Below, piece by piece: positions 25,973 to 35,028 of a DNA stretch of 64,000 nt. The notes below the pieces were generated by a model, which had not been told where the DNA came from, did no database searches, and was given only the letters and a program-made list of their open reading frames with translations. The DNA comes from Patiriisocius sp047730165 (lineage in GTDB: Bacteria; Bacteroidota; Bacteroidia; Flavobacteriales; Flavobacteriaceae). Within the stretch, counting starts at the first letter, position 1, and every line of letters starts with the position of its first letter. The position numbers were made by a program, and so were the translations under genes. Where the stretch lies: the NCBI RefSeq assembly GCF_047730165.1, contig NZ_CP159834.1, forward strand, positions 248,001-312,000, given 5' to 3'.

Positions 25973-27427
25973 ATGGAGAAAATTCTTAATTACATCGACG
26001 GAACCTTTTGTGAGCCTAGTTCTGGGCAATGGTTGGATAATTACAATCCAAGTACTGGGGAGGTATATTCTCAAATCCCAGACAGTAATGCAGATGATGT
26101 TTCCGAAGCATACAAAGCCGCAGAAAAAGCATTCCCATCCTGGAGTAATACGACAATAGACAAACGCAGTAGGATTTTAATAAAGTTAGCAGATTTAATA
26201 GAAGAAAACCTAGACCGTCTCGCGGCGGCAGAAGCGAAGGACAATGGTAAACCGTTGAGTCTTGCCACCACGGTAGATATTCCAAGAGCCTCTGCAAATT
26301 TTCGTTTTTTCGGGAATGCGATCACACAATTTGCGTCTCAAGCACACGAAAGTGTGGGGCTGCAAACAATGAATTTTACATTACGAGAACCGCTAGGCGT
26401 AGTTGGTTGTATCTCACCTTGGAATTTGCCTCTTTACTTATTTACATGGAAAATTGCTCCCGCCATTGCCGCTGGTAATTGCGTGGTTGCAAAGCCAAGT
26501 GAGGTGACACCAATGACTGCCTATTTATTGGGCGAACTTTGCACAGAAGCTGGACTACCTCCTGGCGTGCTCAACATCGTTCACGGAAATGGGCCCACAG
26601 CGGGAGAAGCCATTGTGGTGCACCAAAAAATTAAAGCGATCTCATTTACTGGAGGCACAAAAACAGGGGAGCACATTGCTAGAACAGCGGCGCCTATGTT
26701 TAAAAAACTATCTTTAGAGCTAGGTGGAAAAAATCCAAACCTCATCTTTGCAGATTGTAATTATGATAAGATGCTTGCCGTAACGGTGAGGTCATCTTTT
26801 GCAAATCAAGGGCAAATTTGCCTTTGTGGGAGTCGTATTTTTATCGAAGATTCGATTTATGAAAAATTTAAAAAAGATTTTGTAGCCAAAGTTTCTGTGA
26901 TGAAAGTAGGTGACCCTTTTGATAGCGGAACACACTTGGGTGCATTAGTGTCACAACCTCATCTTGAAAAAGTAATTTCATATATCGAAATTGCAAAAGA
27001 AGAAGGCGGCAAAGTGCTTTGTGGTGGAGAAAAAGTGAATGTAGCAGGAAAAGAAGGCGGGTACTACCTCGCTCCTACGGTGATAGAAATACCAAATAAT
27101 AAATGTAGAGTGAATCAAGAAGAAATTTTTGGCCCTGTGGTAACCTTGATTGCTTTTAAGACAGAAGTCGAAGCAATCGCTATGGCTAATGATGTGAAAT
27201 ATGGTTTATCTGCAACACTATGGACAAAGGACGTGGACAGAACAATGCGCCTTTCTAAAAAACTAGAAGCGGGAATTGTTTGGGTAAATACATGGCTTAA
27301 TCGAGATTTAAGAACACCTTTTGGAGGAATGAAAGAAAGTGGCGTAGGCCGCGAAGGAGGCTTTGAAGCACTTCGGTTTTTTACGGAATCTAAGAATGTT
27401 TGTATTTCTTGGGAGGACGGGGAGTAG
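25973..27427 (+). CDS. aldehyde dehydrogenase, probable 2-aminomuconic semialdehyde dehydrogenase
   Basis: NAD-dependent oxidation of 2-aminomuconate 6-semialdehyde to 2-aminomuconate, diverting the pathway away from picolinate and quinolinate. The 484-aa protein has the oxyanion-hole asparagine in ISPWNLPLYLF, the general base in LELGGKNPN, the nucleophilic cysteine in NQGQICLCGSRIF, and EEIFGPVV. The sequence is closest in style to the ALDH8/AmnC/hydroxymuconic-semialdehyde group. Placement between the deaminase and the ACMS decarboxylase genes supports this assignment over a general aldehyde dehydrogenase. Confidence 0.9.
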   Translation: MEKILNYIDGTFCEPSSGQWLDNYNPSTGEVYSQIPDSNADDVSEAYKAAEKAFPSWSNTTIDKRSRILIKLADLIEENLDRLAAAEAKDNGKPLSLATTVDIPRASANFRFFGNAITQFASQAHESVGLQTMNFTLREPLGVVGCISPWNLPLYLFTWKIAPAIAAGNCVVAKPSEVTPMTAYLLGELCTEAGLPPGVLNIVHGNGPTAGEAIVVHQKIKAISFTGGTKTGEHIARTAAPMFKKLSLELGGKNPNLIFADCNYDKMLAVTVRSSFANQGQICLCGSRIFIEDSIYEKFKKDFVAKVSVMKVGDPFDSGTHLGALVSQPHLEKVISYIEIAKEEGGKVLCGGEKVNVAGKEGGYYLAPTVIEIPNNKCRVNQEEIFGPVVTLIAFKTEVEAIAMANDVKYGLSATLWTKDVDRTMRLSKKLEAGIVWVNTWLNRDLRTPFGGMKESGVGREGGFEALRFFTESKNVCISWEDGE

Positions 27428-27476
27428 TAAAAATAACAATGAAAATAATAAAAGCGTAGCTTTTAAAGAACAATAT

Positions 27477-28262
27477 ATGAATATAGATTTAACAGGTAAG
27501 AATGCCTTGGTTTGTGGGAGTACGGCCGGCATAGGAAAGGCGATTGCACAGCAATTGGCTAAGAATGGCGCGACTGTAACGCTCGTTGCTCGTAATGAAG
27601 AAAAGTTAAAAGAAACGCTTATTGAGCTTCACCATGACAAAGGACAGAAGCATAATTACTTTGTGGCAGATTTTAACAATCCTGAAGAAGTTAAGGAGAA
27701 AGTAAAAATTGCAGCAGCACGTAAAACTTGGCATATTTTAATTAATAACACGGGTGGCCCAAAAGGAGGACCTGTTTTTTCTGCGGAAACATCAGAGTTT
27801 ACAAATGCTTTTTCCCAACATTTGATATGCAACCAGATTATGGTACAGGCGGTAGTTCCTGGAATGAAAGAGTCTGATTATGGCCGGATTATTAATATTA
27901 TTTCTACATCAGTAAAACAGCCTATTGATGGACTCGGAGTAAGCAACACGATTCGTGGCGCAGTGGCAAGCTGGAGCAAGACCTTGGCAAATGAGCTAGG
28001 ACAATATGGAATTACGGTAAATAATGTATTGCCAGGATTTACAGCTACAGACAGGCTAGCAGACATTATTAAGAACGCCTCTAAGCGTTTTGACGGCTCT
28101 GAAGAAAAGGCTACAGCCTTTATGAAAAGTATTGTCCCAGCAAGACGATTTGGGCATCCTGGAGAAATTGCAAATGCCGTTGCTTTTCTATCAAGCGAAG
28201 CAGCGAGCTATATTAACGGCGTAAATCTGCCCGTAGACGGTGGACGCACAAAGAGTTTGTAA
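27477..28262 (+). CDS. short-chain dehydrogenase/reductase, atypical active site
   Basis: A 261-aa SDR of the FabG-like fold. The ATG at 27477 is used because the family N-terminus MNIDLTGKNALVCGST begins there; an earlier in-frame ATG lies inside the dehydrogenase gene. The cofactor motif is GSTAGIGK (TGxxxGxG variant) and NNTGG replaces NNAG. The usual catalytic YxxxK is replaced: the aligned stretch reads GVSNTIRGAVASWSKTL, giving S and R at those positions, while the catalytic serine is in IISTS. Its reaction in the kynurenine cluster is unknown; it may reduce a pathway intermediate or have lost oxidoreductase activity. Confidence 0.85.
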   Translation: MNIDLTGKNALVCGSTAGIGKAIAQQLAKNGATVTLVARNEEKLKETLIELHHDKGQKHNYFVADFNNPEEVKEKVKIAAARKTWHILINNTGGPKGGPVFSAETSEFTNAFSQHLICNQIMVQAVVPGMKESDYGRIINIISTSVKQPIDGLGVSNTIRGAVASWSKTLANELGQYGITVNNVLPGFTATDRLADIIKNASKRFDGSEEKATAFMKSIVPARRFGHPGEIANAVAFLSSEAASYINGVNLPVDGGRTKSL

Positions 28263-28379
28263 AGTCCTCATCTAGCATCTACCAGGGGTAGGAACTCTTG
28301 AGTTATTTATTTGTAACTTTATCAAGATATACAGAGACACAAAAAATCAATAAGAACTTAGCTTACGCGAAAACGTCAC

Positions 28380-29468
28380 ATGGAAAAACGCAAACTTAGA
28401 ATAAACGGGCACTCTCACCTTCTCCCCTATCCTGAAGATATCCCTCAATTTATGCAGGACAAAGAGATATTTTGGGTGGATAAAGACCGAAAATTTATGC
28501 TACAGAAAGACTGGAGTCGTCCAGTGACAGATTCTAGTTTCTTTCTTGATGAGAAACTGGCTTGGATGGAACATAATCGCTTAGATCACGCTGTCGTACT
28601 TAATCTCTCCCAGCTTTATGGAAATGGCTTACGGGTGGAAGAAATGAAAAAGGCATTGCGATTTCAGAATGACTTTAACGCGAAAGTACAACGAGATCAT
28701 CCCTCAAAGTTTACTTGCGGTTTTGTGGTACACCCGGGTGTTGTTCAAGGCGCATTATGGGAAATAGAACGTTGTGTAGAGGATTTAGGAATGCAATTGC
28801 TCTGCTTACCTACACACTATATGGACACCATCGGAACATGGCGCTGTATTTTTGACGAAGAAAACGAACCTATCTTTGAAATGGCAAGTAAATACAATCT
28901 TGCTGTAGAGATACACCCTTATGATGGAGAGAAGTTTATAAAACTAGAAAATACGTCCTGGCGTTTTCATTTAATATGGATGCTTGCACAATGTGCAGAT
29001 GCGTATCACTTCTTGACCTTAAATGGTTATGCTGATAAATACCCAAATATGCGTACTTGCTTTGCGCACGGAGGACAGTTAGCACAAATGAATTTAGGCA
29101 GAAGGATTCAAGGATTTGATGGAAGACCAGATTTATTTGAAGGTAAATCACACCCGAGAAAAGCAGTGGGTCACAAAAACATCTTTTTTGACACCTTAGT
29201 TCACGACACAGGATCTTTAGAATTAGTAATAAAAAACCAAGGTGCGAAGCAAGTGGTAATGGGTCTAGATGATCCGTATCCTTTAGGTGAAATGGAAAGC
29301 GAAAAGCAATCTTCGTATCCAGGTAAAATACTTGATCTTGCAAAACAACAAAATATTTTGACAGACGTAGAATGCGACGCCATCTGGGAAGACAATGTGA
29401 TTCAGTGGTTGTGTGGTGATGACGCTGCGGCGAAAGAAAAGTTGATTAAAAGAATTCTTGGTAAATAA
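28380..29468 (+). CDS. 2-amino-3-carboxymuconate 6-semialdehyde decarboxylase (amidohydrolase family)
   Basis: Zinc-dependent decarboxylase that removes CO2 from 2-amino-3-carboxymuconate semialdehyde (ACMS), the ring-opening product of 3-hydroxyanthranilate. The 362-aa protein has the N-terminal metal-binding HSH (INGHSHLLPYP), further histidines in AVEIHPYDGE and TCFAHGG, and the aspartate in GLDDPYPLGEME, which together match ACMSD. It is a few residues longer than the approximately 335-aa bacterial and human enzymes. 117 bp of noncoding sequence precedes it. It is 4 bp from an O-methyltransferase. Confidence 0.92.
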   Translation: MEKRKLRINGHSHLLPYPEDIPQFMQDKEIFWVDKDRKFMLQKDWSRPVTDSSFFLDEKLAWMEHNRLDHAVVLNLSQLYGNGLRVEEMKKALRFQNDFNAKVQRDHPSKFTCGFVVHPGVVQGALWEIERCVEDLGMQLLCLPTHYMDTIGTWRCIFDEENEPIFEMASKYNLAVEIHPYDGEKFIKLENTSWRFHLIWMLAQCADAYHFLTLNGYADKYPNMRTCFAHGGQLAQMNLGRRIQGFDGRPDLFEGKSHPRKAVGHKNIFFDTLVHDTGSLELVIKNQGAKQVVMGLDDPYPLGEMESEKQSSYPGKILDLAKQQNILTDVECDAIWEDNVIQWLCGDDAAAKEKLIKRILGK

Positions 29469-29472
29469 TTAA

Positions 29473-30114
29473 ATGCACTTCCTACCAGACCATATAGACG
29501 ACTATGCCGTAAAACACAGTCAGCCTGAACCCCAACTTCTCCAAGAATTAACGAGAGAGACTTGGCAAAAAGTATTAGCACCCGTAATGTTAAGCGGGCA
29601 TTATCAAGGGCGCGTTTTAAGTATGATTTCAAAACTAATACGTCCTTTGCGTATTTTAGAGATAGGCACCTACACGGGCTATTCTGCACTTTGCCTAGCA
29701 GAGGGAATGCAAGCTGAAGGAACACTCTACACCATAGACATTAACGAAGAATTATACGATTTTCAACGTAGGTATTTTGATTGTTCTGACTTTGGGAACC
29801 AGATAATACAACATACAGGCAATGCCCTTGAGATTATCCCAAAACTGGAAGAGACTTTTGATCTTGTGTTTTTAGATGCCGATAAAAGCAACTATCCAAA
29901 ATACATTGAAACCGTACTTCCTAAAATGAATAAGGGTGCTGTTTTATTAAGTGATAATGTATTGTGGTATGGAAAAGTGGCTGAAGCTTCAAAGGAGAAA
30001 GATACCGACACTGCGGCTCTCAAACAGTACAACAAGATGATCCATGATCACCCACAACTAGAAAGCGTTTTGCTACCCATACGAGATGGGTTGACGATAT
30101 CAAGAAAAATCTAA
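29473..30114 (+). CDS. O-methyltransferase, COG4122 (catechol-type)
   Basis: A 213-aa SAM-dependent O-methyltransferase. Motif I is LEIGTYTGYSALCLAEGM; the metal-binding aspartate is in LVFLDADKSNYPKYIE; LLSDNVLWYGKV supplies the second metal ligand pair. Family members methylate one hydroxyl of catechols or hydroxylated aromatics with Mg. Only 4 bp separate it from the decarboxylase, so it is cotranscribed, and it might modify a kynurenine-derived aromatic such as 3-hydroxyanthranilate (inference). Its stop abuts the convergent PAP2 remnant. Confidence 0.9.
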   Translation: MHFLPDHIDDYAVKHSQPEPQLLQELTRETWQKVLAPVMLSGHYQGRVLSMISKLIRPLRILEIGTYTGYSALCLAEGMQAEGTLYTIDINEELYDFQRRYFDCSDFGNQIIQHTGNALEIIPKLEETFDLVFLDADKSNYPKYIETVLPKMNKGAVLLSDNVLWYGKVAEASKEKDTDTAALKQYNKMIHDHPQLESVLLPIRDGLTISRKI

Positions 30115-30670
30115 TCAAGAAATACTACTGACTACCTTCTTACTGGCATTATGCAAGAATAACACAATACTAGTCCCAATCAATGCTCCTACTAGAATAT
30201 CACTAAGATAATGCACCCCGACATAGATTCTACTTAAAACGGATAACAAGGGTCACAAATAGAACAAGTAAATATACTTATGAAATTTCCGGAGGGAAAG
30301 TACAACAAAAGTGGTGATGGCAAAACTAGATGAAGCGTGCCCTGAAAAGAAACTATAGTTTGTAGGCTTGTGTAAAACGCGAATGAGGTCACTTAAATTA
30401 GCTGCATTCTTGGGACGTAAGCGCACAACATACACTTTTAGTAAGGTCTGTGAGAAATATGGCTAACAAAGCAGTTGCTAGCAAGAAGAAGATAACTAGT
30501 AGTCCTTTCTTAAAATCGCAGAAGTAAAAAAGAAGAATGAAAAAATAAATGAATAAGGGAAGCCTTGTCTCTATTAATGTGAGAAATAACAAGCAGCTAT
30601 CCCAGCGCTCAACTCCAATACTATTAAGCCAGACAAACAATTCTAGATCTCAATCTTTAAGGATCTATCA
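30115..30670 (-). pseudogene. PAP2-family phosphatase, decayed
   Basis: A membrane phosphatase of the PAP2 superfamily, broken in several places. The first part (LFVWLNSIGVERWDS.. to about 30430) is in one frame; an extra base in an AAAA run shifts to the next frame, which continues with VRLRPKNAANLSDLIRV and SFFSGHASSSFAITTF. That frame then hits a TGA at about 30250 where homologues have tryptophan, and continues after it with SRIYVGVHYLSDILVGA to the natural stop at 30115. The extreme N-terminus, right after tatA, is also disrupted. The catalytic KxxxxxxRP, SGH and SRxxxxxHxxxD motifs are still readable, so decay is recent. Confidence 0.85.
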
Positions 30671-30673
30671 CAT

Positions 30674-30961
30674 CTAGAATTTTCTTTTTACCACTCCAGT
30701 AATATCTTCTACTTCTTCTTTTACTTTATCAATTTCTTTGCGCACGTCTTTTGTAATATCTAAGTCAAAACCTTGCTTCTCTGCGCTCTTTGTAATCTCG
30801 CTTTTGATGTCGTTTGTGGCGTGTTTGATTTGCTTCATTGTTTTACCAAGCCCCCTCGCTATTTCCGGTATTTTATCCGCACCAAATACGAGCAGTATGA
30901 TGAATAGGATAAAACCTATCTCGGTACCGCCGATGAAGAGAAAATGTGCCTGTGCTAACAT
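30674..30961 (-). CDS. tatA: twin-arginine translocase subunit TatA/TatE
   Basis: Pore-forming component for export of folded proteins through the inner membrane. The ATG at 30961 is used, giving 95 aa: a short periplasmic start, one membrane helix (about 8-26, FIGGTEIGFILFIILLVFG), the hinge and amphipathic helix DKIPEIARGLGKTMKQIK with the conserved FG and P, and a charged tail. An in-frame upstream ATG (31009) would precede the perfect -7 element TATCTTTG at 30966-30973, which lies only 4 bp before the chosen ATG. Downstream is the PAP2 remnant. Confidence 0.93.
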   Translation of the reverse strand: MLAQAHFLFIGGTEIGFILFIILLVFGADKIPEIARGLGKTMKQIKHATNDIKSEITKSAEKQGFDLDITKDVRKEIDKVKEEVEDITGVVKRKF

Positions 30962-30965
30962 ACCG

Positions 30966-30973
30966 CAAAGATA
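30966..30973 (-). promoter_or_regulatory. -7 promoter element for tatA (near-leaderless)
   Basis: On the minus strand TATCTTTG is a perfect match and ends 4 bases before the tatA ATG, so transcription should begin at or within a few bases of the start codon. Confidence 0.7.
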
Positions 30974-31006
30974 GTATAATTTGGAAAGAGAAGAAAGAGG
31001 AAAGAC

Positions 31007-31030
31007 CATTCGCTTTGCTCATTGAAAGAA
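31007..31030. repeat. short dispersed intergenic repeat, copy B
   Basis: CATTCGCTTTGCTCATTGAAAG, the second copy of the sequence at 25307, located upstream of tatA between two genes. Confidence 0.5.
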
Positions 31031-31132
31031 GAACGAAAGAATCGTGGGATGGCGGTTTGGAGACATTTCAAATCTAAGTGTGTTTTAAAATAATGCTTGA
31101 TGCGGCGCTTAACACTTAGATCGTTACTATTT

Positions 31133-31172
31133 GCTCTAAAAACAGAAAGCCTCGACATCTGTCGAGGCTTTC
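31133..31172 (-). terminator. rho-independent terminator of the M1 peptidase gene
   Basis: GAAAGCCTCGAC and GTCGAGGCTTTC form a 12-bp perfect stem around a 4-base loop. On the minus strand it is followed by a T-rich tract. It lies about 20 bp past the M1 gene stop. Confidence 0.85.
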
Positions 31173-31192
31173 TTATTTCCGAAGAAAAAATA

Positions 31193-33496
31193 TTAGTTCT
31201 TCTTTTCTTTAAAAGTGTCAAACTCACCAAGCTTCTTACGCGCTGGCCAAGAGTTGTTAGATGTGTCAATATCTGCAGTCTCCTCGTCTGGATCGACCAT
31301 GATTTTTAAAATCTCCTTATCTGAAGCTACTATCTTACCTACCGTCTTGTCATTCTTTCTCCAGATCTGTGCTGGGAAAGTTTCTCTCATTGTAGAACCG
31401 TCTTTATATGTGTACTCCACAATAATAGGCATTGGGATACCTCCTGGCTTGTTATACGTTACCTCATAGAAATATTTAGGTTCCTTTAAATTAGCGCGCT
31501 CAGCTGCAGGCACATTATCCATAATGTACTGCTGTAATGTACTCACCTCTTTTAGGCTGCTGGTTCGCATAGACTCTTCAAAATCTTCGCTACCTTCTTC
31601 TATTAGATATACCAATGGTGGTAAGTCTGATTCGTCGATACCGCGTTGCTTGATCATCTCACGAACCTCTTTGTTCATTTTTGAAGTCACGTAAAAAGTT
31701 TTTACTTCTTCAATACCGATGTCTGTGTAATCTGTGCTATAGAACCAAGCTCTCCAGAACCAATCTAAGTCTACAGCAGAGGCATCTTCCATAGTACGGA
31801 AAAAATCTTCTGGTGTTGGGTGCTTAAACATCCATCGCTGAGAGTACGTTCTAAATGCATGGTCAAATAACTCACGTCCCATAATAGTCTCACGTAAGAT
31901 GTTTAATCCTGTTGCCGGTTTTGCGTATGCATTGGCCCCAAAATTATACGTATTCAATCCCTTTGTCATAATAGGCGCAATAAAATCTTGATCACCCGCC
32001 ATATAATCTACAATTTTATTTGCAGGCCCTCTTCGTGAAGGATAGGCCTTGTTAGGTGCAATAGCATCTGGATACCACTCACCAAAATCTTGCTCCGCTA
32101 CATACTGTACAAAGGTGTTTAATCCTTCATCCATCCATGTCCACTGACGCTCATCACTATTTACAATCATTGGGAAATAGTTATGTCCTACTTCGTGGAT
32201 AATCACACTCATCATCCCGTATTTTGTACGTTCGCTATAGTTCCCGTCTTTATCAGGACGCCCGTAATTCCAGCAAATCATTGGGTATTCCATCCCTTGC
32301 CCTTTAGCATGTACAGAGATTGCTTTATGATAAGGATAGTCAAAGGACATACGAGAGTATGACTTTAAAGTACTAGCCACAACCTTTGTCGAATAATCTT
32401 CCCATAATGGATTTCCTTCTGGCGGATACAAGGATACTGCCATCACATCTCTAGTCCCCATCTTAACGGCCATCATATCCCAAATAAAACGTCTTGATGT
32501 TGCGAAACCATAATCACGAACGTTTTCTGCTTTAAACTTCCACGTCTTAGTTGCTTTTACTTTTCCTTTTGAAGCGGCTTCTGCCTCGGCTTGTGTCACG
32601 ATAATTACAGGTGTCTCATATGATTTTTTAGCCTGCTCATACCGATTCATCATTTTTTTGCTAAAAACATCCTTTCTATTAGTAAGCACTCCGGTGGCAT
32701 CCATTGTGTGATCTGCAGGCACCGTAATGTTTACTTCATAATCTCCGAAGGGTAATGCAAACTCATCACGTCCCCAGAACTGACTATTTTGCCATCCTTC
32801 TACGTCGTTATACACAGCCATACGTGGGAAAAACTGTGCAATCACAAACCCTTTGTTCCCATCATCAAACACTTCATAACCACTACGTGCTCTATCAATC
32901 GTGTGGTTTACAACATTGTACCACCACTTAATATCAAAAGAATACTTATCCCCTGGCTCCATCTCTTCAGGAATATCAATACGCATCATTGTGCGGTTAA
33001 TCGTATACTTTAGGTTATTTCCTTTACTATCTTTTACGTAGTCTATTTTAAAACCACCATCAAATGCTGCTCCCATATAGGAGTTTACAAAAGTACTTGC
33101 TTGTTGAGCTGGTGCAGCGCCACTACCTTCAATTAAAGGCGACTTAGAATCTGCAGCACGAACGTTTTGATCTAGCTGTACCCAAAGGTACTCTAAAACG
33201 TCTGGCGAATTGTTAGTATATGTAATGGTCTCTTTACCATAAAGCTTTGCATTATCATCATCTAATCTGATGTCCATTTTATAATCTGCCTGTTGCTGAT
33301 AATAATCCGGTCCCGGAGCTCCACTTGCACTTCTATACCTGTTAGGGGTAGAGAACTCTTCGTATAATTGTTTAAATCTGTTTTCATTTGTGTGGCCTGG
33401 CTTACGCTCAACCATATCGCTTTCTACCTCCTGTGCAAAACTTACGCTTGCCATTAGAAAAAGTAATACTAACGATAAATACTTAGCTAGTTTCAT
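31193..33496 (-). CDS. M1 family zinc aminopeptidase, exported
   Basis: A 767-aa metallopeptidase. A signal peptide (1-21, ending ASVSFAQ) is followed by an M1-type beta domain and the catalytic domain with HEVGHNYFP plus WMDEGLN 18 residues later (HExxHx18E), near residues 433-456. The substrate-binding GxMEN motif reads GQGMEYPMI, so its last residue differs, as in several Bacteroidota M1 enzymes. The C-terminal part carries a long extension. It probably trims peptides in the periplasm or at the surface. Monocistronic with a clear terminator. Confidence 0.92.
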   Translation of the reverse strand: MKLAKYLSLVLLFLMASVSFAQEVESDMVERKPGHTNENRFKQLYEEFSTPNRYRSASGAPGPDYYQQQADYKMDIRLDDDNAKLYGKETITYTNNSPDVLEYLWVQLDQNVRAADSKSPLIEGSGAAPAQQASTFVNSYMGAAFDGGFKIDYVKDSKGNNLKYTINRTMMRIDIPEEMEPGDKYSFDIKWWYNVVNHTIDRARSGYEVFDDGNKGFVIAQFFPRMAVYNDVEGWQNSQFWGRDEFALPFGDYEVNITVPADHTMDATGVLTNRKDVFSKKMMNRYEQAKKSYETPVIIVTQAEAEAASKGKVKATKTWKFKAENVRDYGFATSRRFIWDMMAVKMGTRDVMAVSLYPPEGNPLWEDYSTKVVASTLKSYSRMSFDYPYHKAISVHAKGQGMEYPMICWNYGRPDKDGNYSERTKYGMMSVIIHEVGHNYFPMIVNSDERQWTWMDEGLNTFVQYVAEQDFGEWYPDAIAPNKAYPSRRGPANKIVDYMAGDQDFIAPIMTKGLNTYNFGANAYAKPATGLNILRETIMGRELFDHAFRTYSQRWMFKHPTPEDFFRTMEDASAVDLDWFWRAWFYSTDYTDIGIEEVKTFYVTSKMNKEVREMIKQRGIDESDLPPLVYLIEEGSEDFEESMRTSSLKEVSTLQQYIMDNVPAAERANLKEPKYFYEVTYNKPGGIPMPIIVEYTYKDGSTMRETFPAQIWRKNDKTVGKIVASDKEILKIMVDPDEETADIDTSNNSWPARKKLGEFDTFKEKKN

Positions 33497-33557
33497 GTTG
33501 TTGTTTTGGTTTAAATTAAAGGGTTAAAAATACTTGATATTATTAGGTTTTGATGGC

Positions 33558-34067
33558 TCAATCGTTAAAGTTTAACAAACCATTGGAATTTTCTTTTTCT
33601 AAAATCATACTTCGTTTTTTATCGCCCACCGTAAAGTGAATGATGTTTTGTTGTTCGTCAAATTTTTCCATTAAAATGGTATTTTCAATCCCTATAGTAG
33701 TGCATTCTTTCACATCTACAATCTCAATAAAAGCCTTTACCACATCCGTCTCGTAGGCAATACCCAGATACTTTAAATCTGTCCTTTGCCCGTTGACTTC
33801 TACTTTCAGTTTTTTCAAAATATATTCTTTAAGGAGTTCACGATCACGGGCCGTCTCCTTTTTAGTATCCAGAAAAGTCTCTGTGTCGTAACGCTCATTA
33901 AGCACATCTTCTACGTCATCGATAAAGATTTTAGTAATTATCTGAAGTGTTTCCGCTTCTGTATTATACTCCACTTTAGTCACACTCACATAAAATTTAT
34001 GGATGGTAAATGAAGACAGTCCAATCAAGAGAAGGGCGATAATTATAATTCTAGGTATTAATTTCAT
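33558..34067 (-). CDS. DUF6702-type exported protein
   Basis: A 169-aa protein with an N-terminal membrane or signal segment (residues 5-22) followed by HKFYVSVTKVEYN, a start typical of the DUF6702 family of Flavobacteriia that is often found beside M1 peptidases. The rest is predicted beta-rich with a central helix (DRELLKEYILKKLKVEVNGQ). No catalytic motif is present. It lies 61 bp upstream of the M1 gene on the same strand, which suggests a common function, for example processing or surface handling of the same substrates (inference). Confidence 0.8.
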   Translation of the reverse strand: MKLIPRIIIIALLLIGLSSFTIHKFYVSVTKVEYNTEAETLQIITKIFIDDVEDVLNERYDTETFLDTKKETARDRELLKEYILKKLKVEVNGQRTDLKYLGIAYETDVVKAFIEIVDVKECTTIGIENTILMEKFDEQQNIIHFTVGDKKRSMILEKENSNGLLNFND

Positions 34068-34212
34068 AGCTTCAGTATTAGTATCTTTTCTTCGAATATG
34101 TTACAAGAATAAGACCACAAAACATCTTTGAATAAACCGCAAGATATAAAAACACTAAATGAAAAATCTCAAATTCAAAAACACTTTCTCTTAATCAATC
34201 TTAATTGACGCG

Positions 34213-35028
34213 CTATTGATCTCTAATCGCCCCATCTTCAGAGAATTTTGGTGCAGTGGTCGCAGAAATCCGTTCTATATAAACACTAGCTTTTGCTTCT
34301 AATGTCGCAATCACTCTCGAGTAATTTTCCTTCTTATAATCCTGTTCCATCGTTTCAGTTTCCATACAGAATAACAGGAAATCGTACAGTCTATTTTCAG
34401 GTATAGTATATGCATCTCTAAAAAAGTCTACACCGTAAAAATTGATGATGCCTGCGACGGTTTGATTTTGAGATTCCCATTTTCGCTTTGTCTTTAATAT
34501 TTTGTAATAGCCACTCAGATGTTTATATAGAGCCTCAACATCAACAGATACTATCAATCCAATACTAGGTACTACTGGTACTATTTTTTCTTCTGGTTTT
34601 CCTTTAAACCCTGGAATACCTACATCATCAAACTGTAATATCTTTTCTGTTTTTATATTTTGGAGATCTGTATTTAGGTTTCCGGTAAGATGATTTCCTA
34701 GTTTCACCTCGGTAAGTTCGTTGACAATTTCCTCAAGTGTGACGTTTAGCTTTTCTTGTTTGTAGAATATTTCAGAAACAATGATGAGCTGCGGGACGTA
34801 TGTTACAGACGATACTAAAATAGTGTCATTTACTTTTGCGGTAATCATAAATACCCCCTCTTTATTGCTTACGGCATTAAAACGCGAAGATTGATTAAGA
34901 ATGTGAATTCCCTCTACATCTGTGGTATTTGTAATTTGCCCGCGCAGCTCTTTTTGCTGGGAGAACAATGTCCCCGCAACAAAAAAAAGTAGTAGAAATA
35001 AAGGAAGTTTATTCTTTAGCTGTTGCAT
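34213..35028 (-). CDS. exported protein with carboxypeptidase-regulatory-like domain, paralogue 3
   Basis: Third of three tandem paralogues, 271 aa. A signal peptide (1-24) precedes a CarboxypepD_reg-like beta-sandwich (about 27-115: GQITNTTDVEGIHILNQSSRFNAVSNKEGVF). The C-terminal half is unrecognised, helical, and has diverged most among the three copies. It overlaps the next gene upstream by 20 bp, so the three are cotranscribed. Such domains occur at the N-terminus of TonB-dependent receptors, but no barrel is present here. Function unknown. Confidence 0.8.
   Translation of the reverse strand: MQQLKNKLPLFLLLFFVAGTLFSQQKELRGQITNTTDVEGIHILNQSSRFNAVSNKEGVFMITAKVNDTILVSSVTYVPQLIIVSEIFYKQEKLNVTLEEIVNELTEVKLGNHLTGNLNTDLQNIKTEKILQFDDVGIPGFKGKPEEKIVPVVPSIGLIVSVDVEALYKHLSGYYKILKTKRKWESQNQTVAGIINFYGVDFFRDAYTIPENRLYDFLLFCMETETMEQDYKKENYSRVIATLEAKASVYIERISATTAPKFSEDGAIRDQ

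Noticed and set aside
28263..28379. Remnant of 3-hydroxyanthranilate dioxygenase in the gap before the decarboxylase
   Set aside because: Translation of this 117-bp gap in all frames shows no similarity to the cupin fold.
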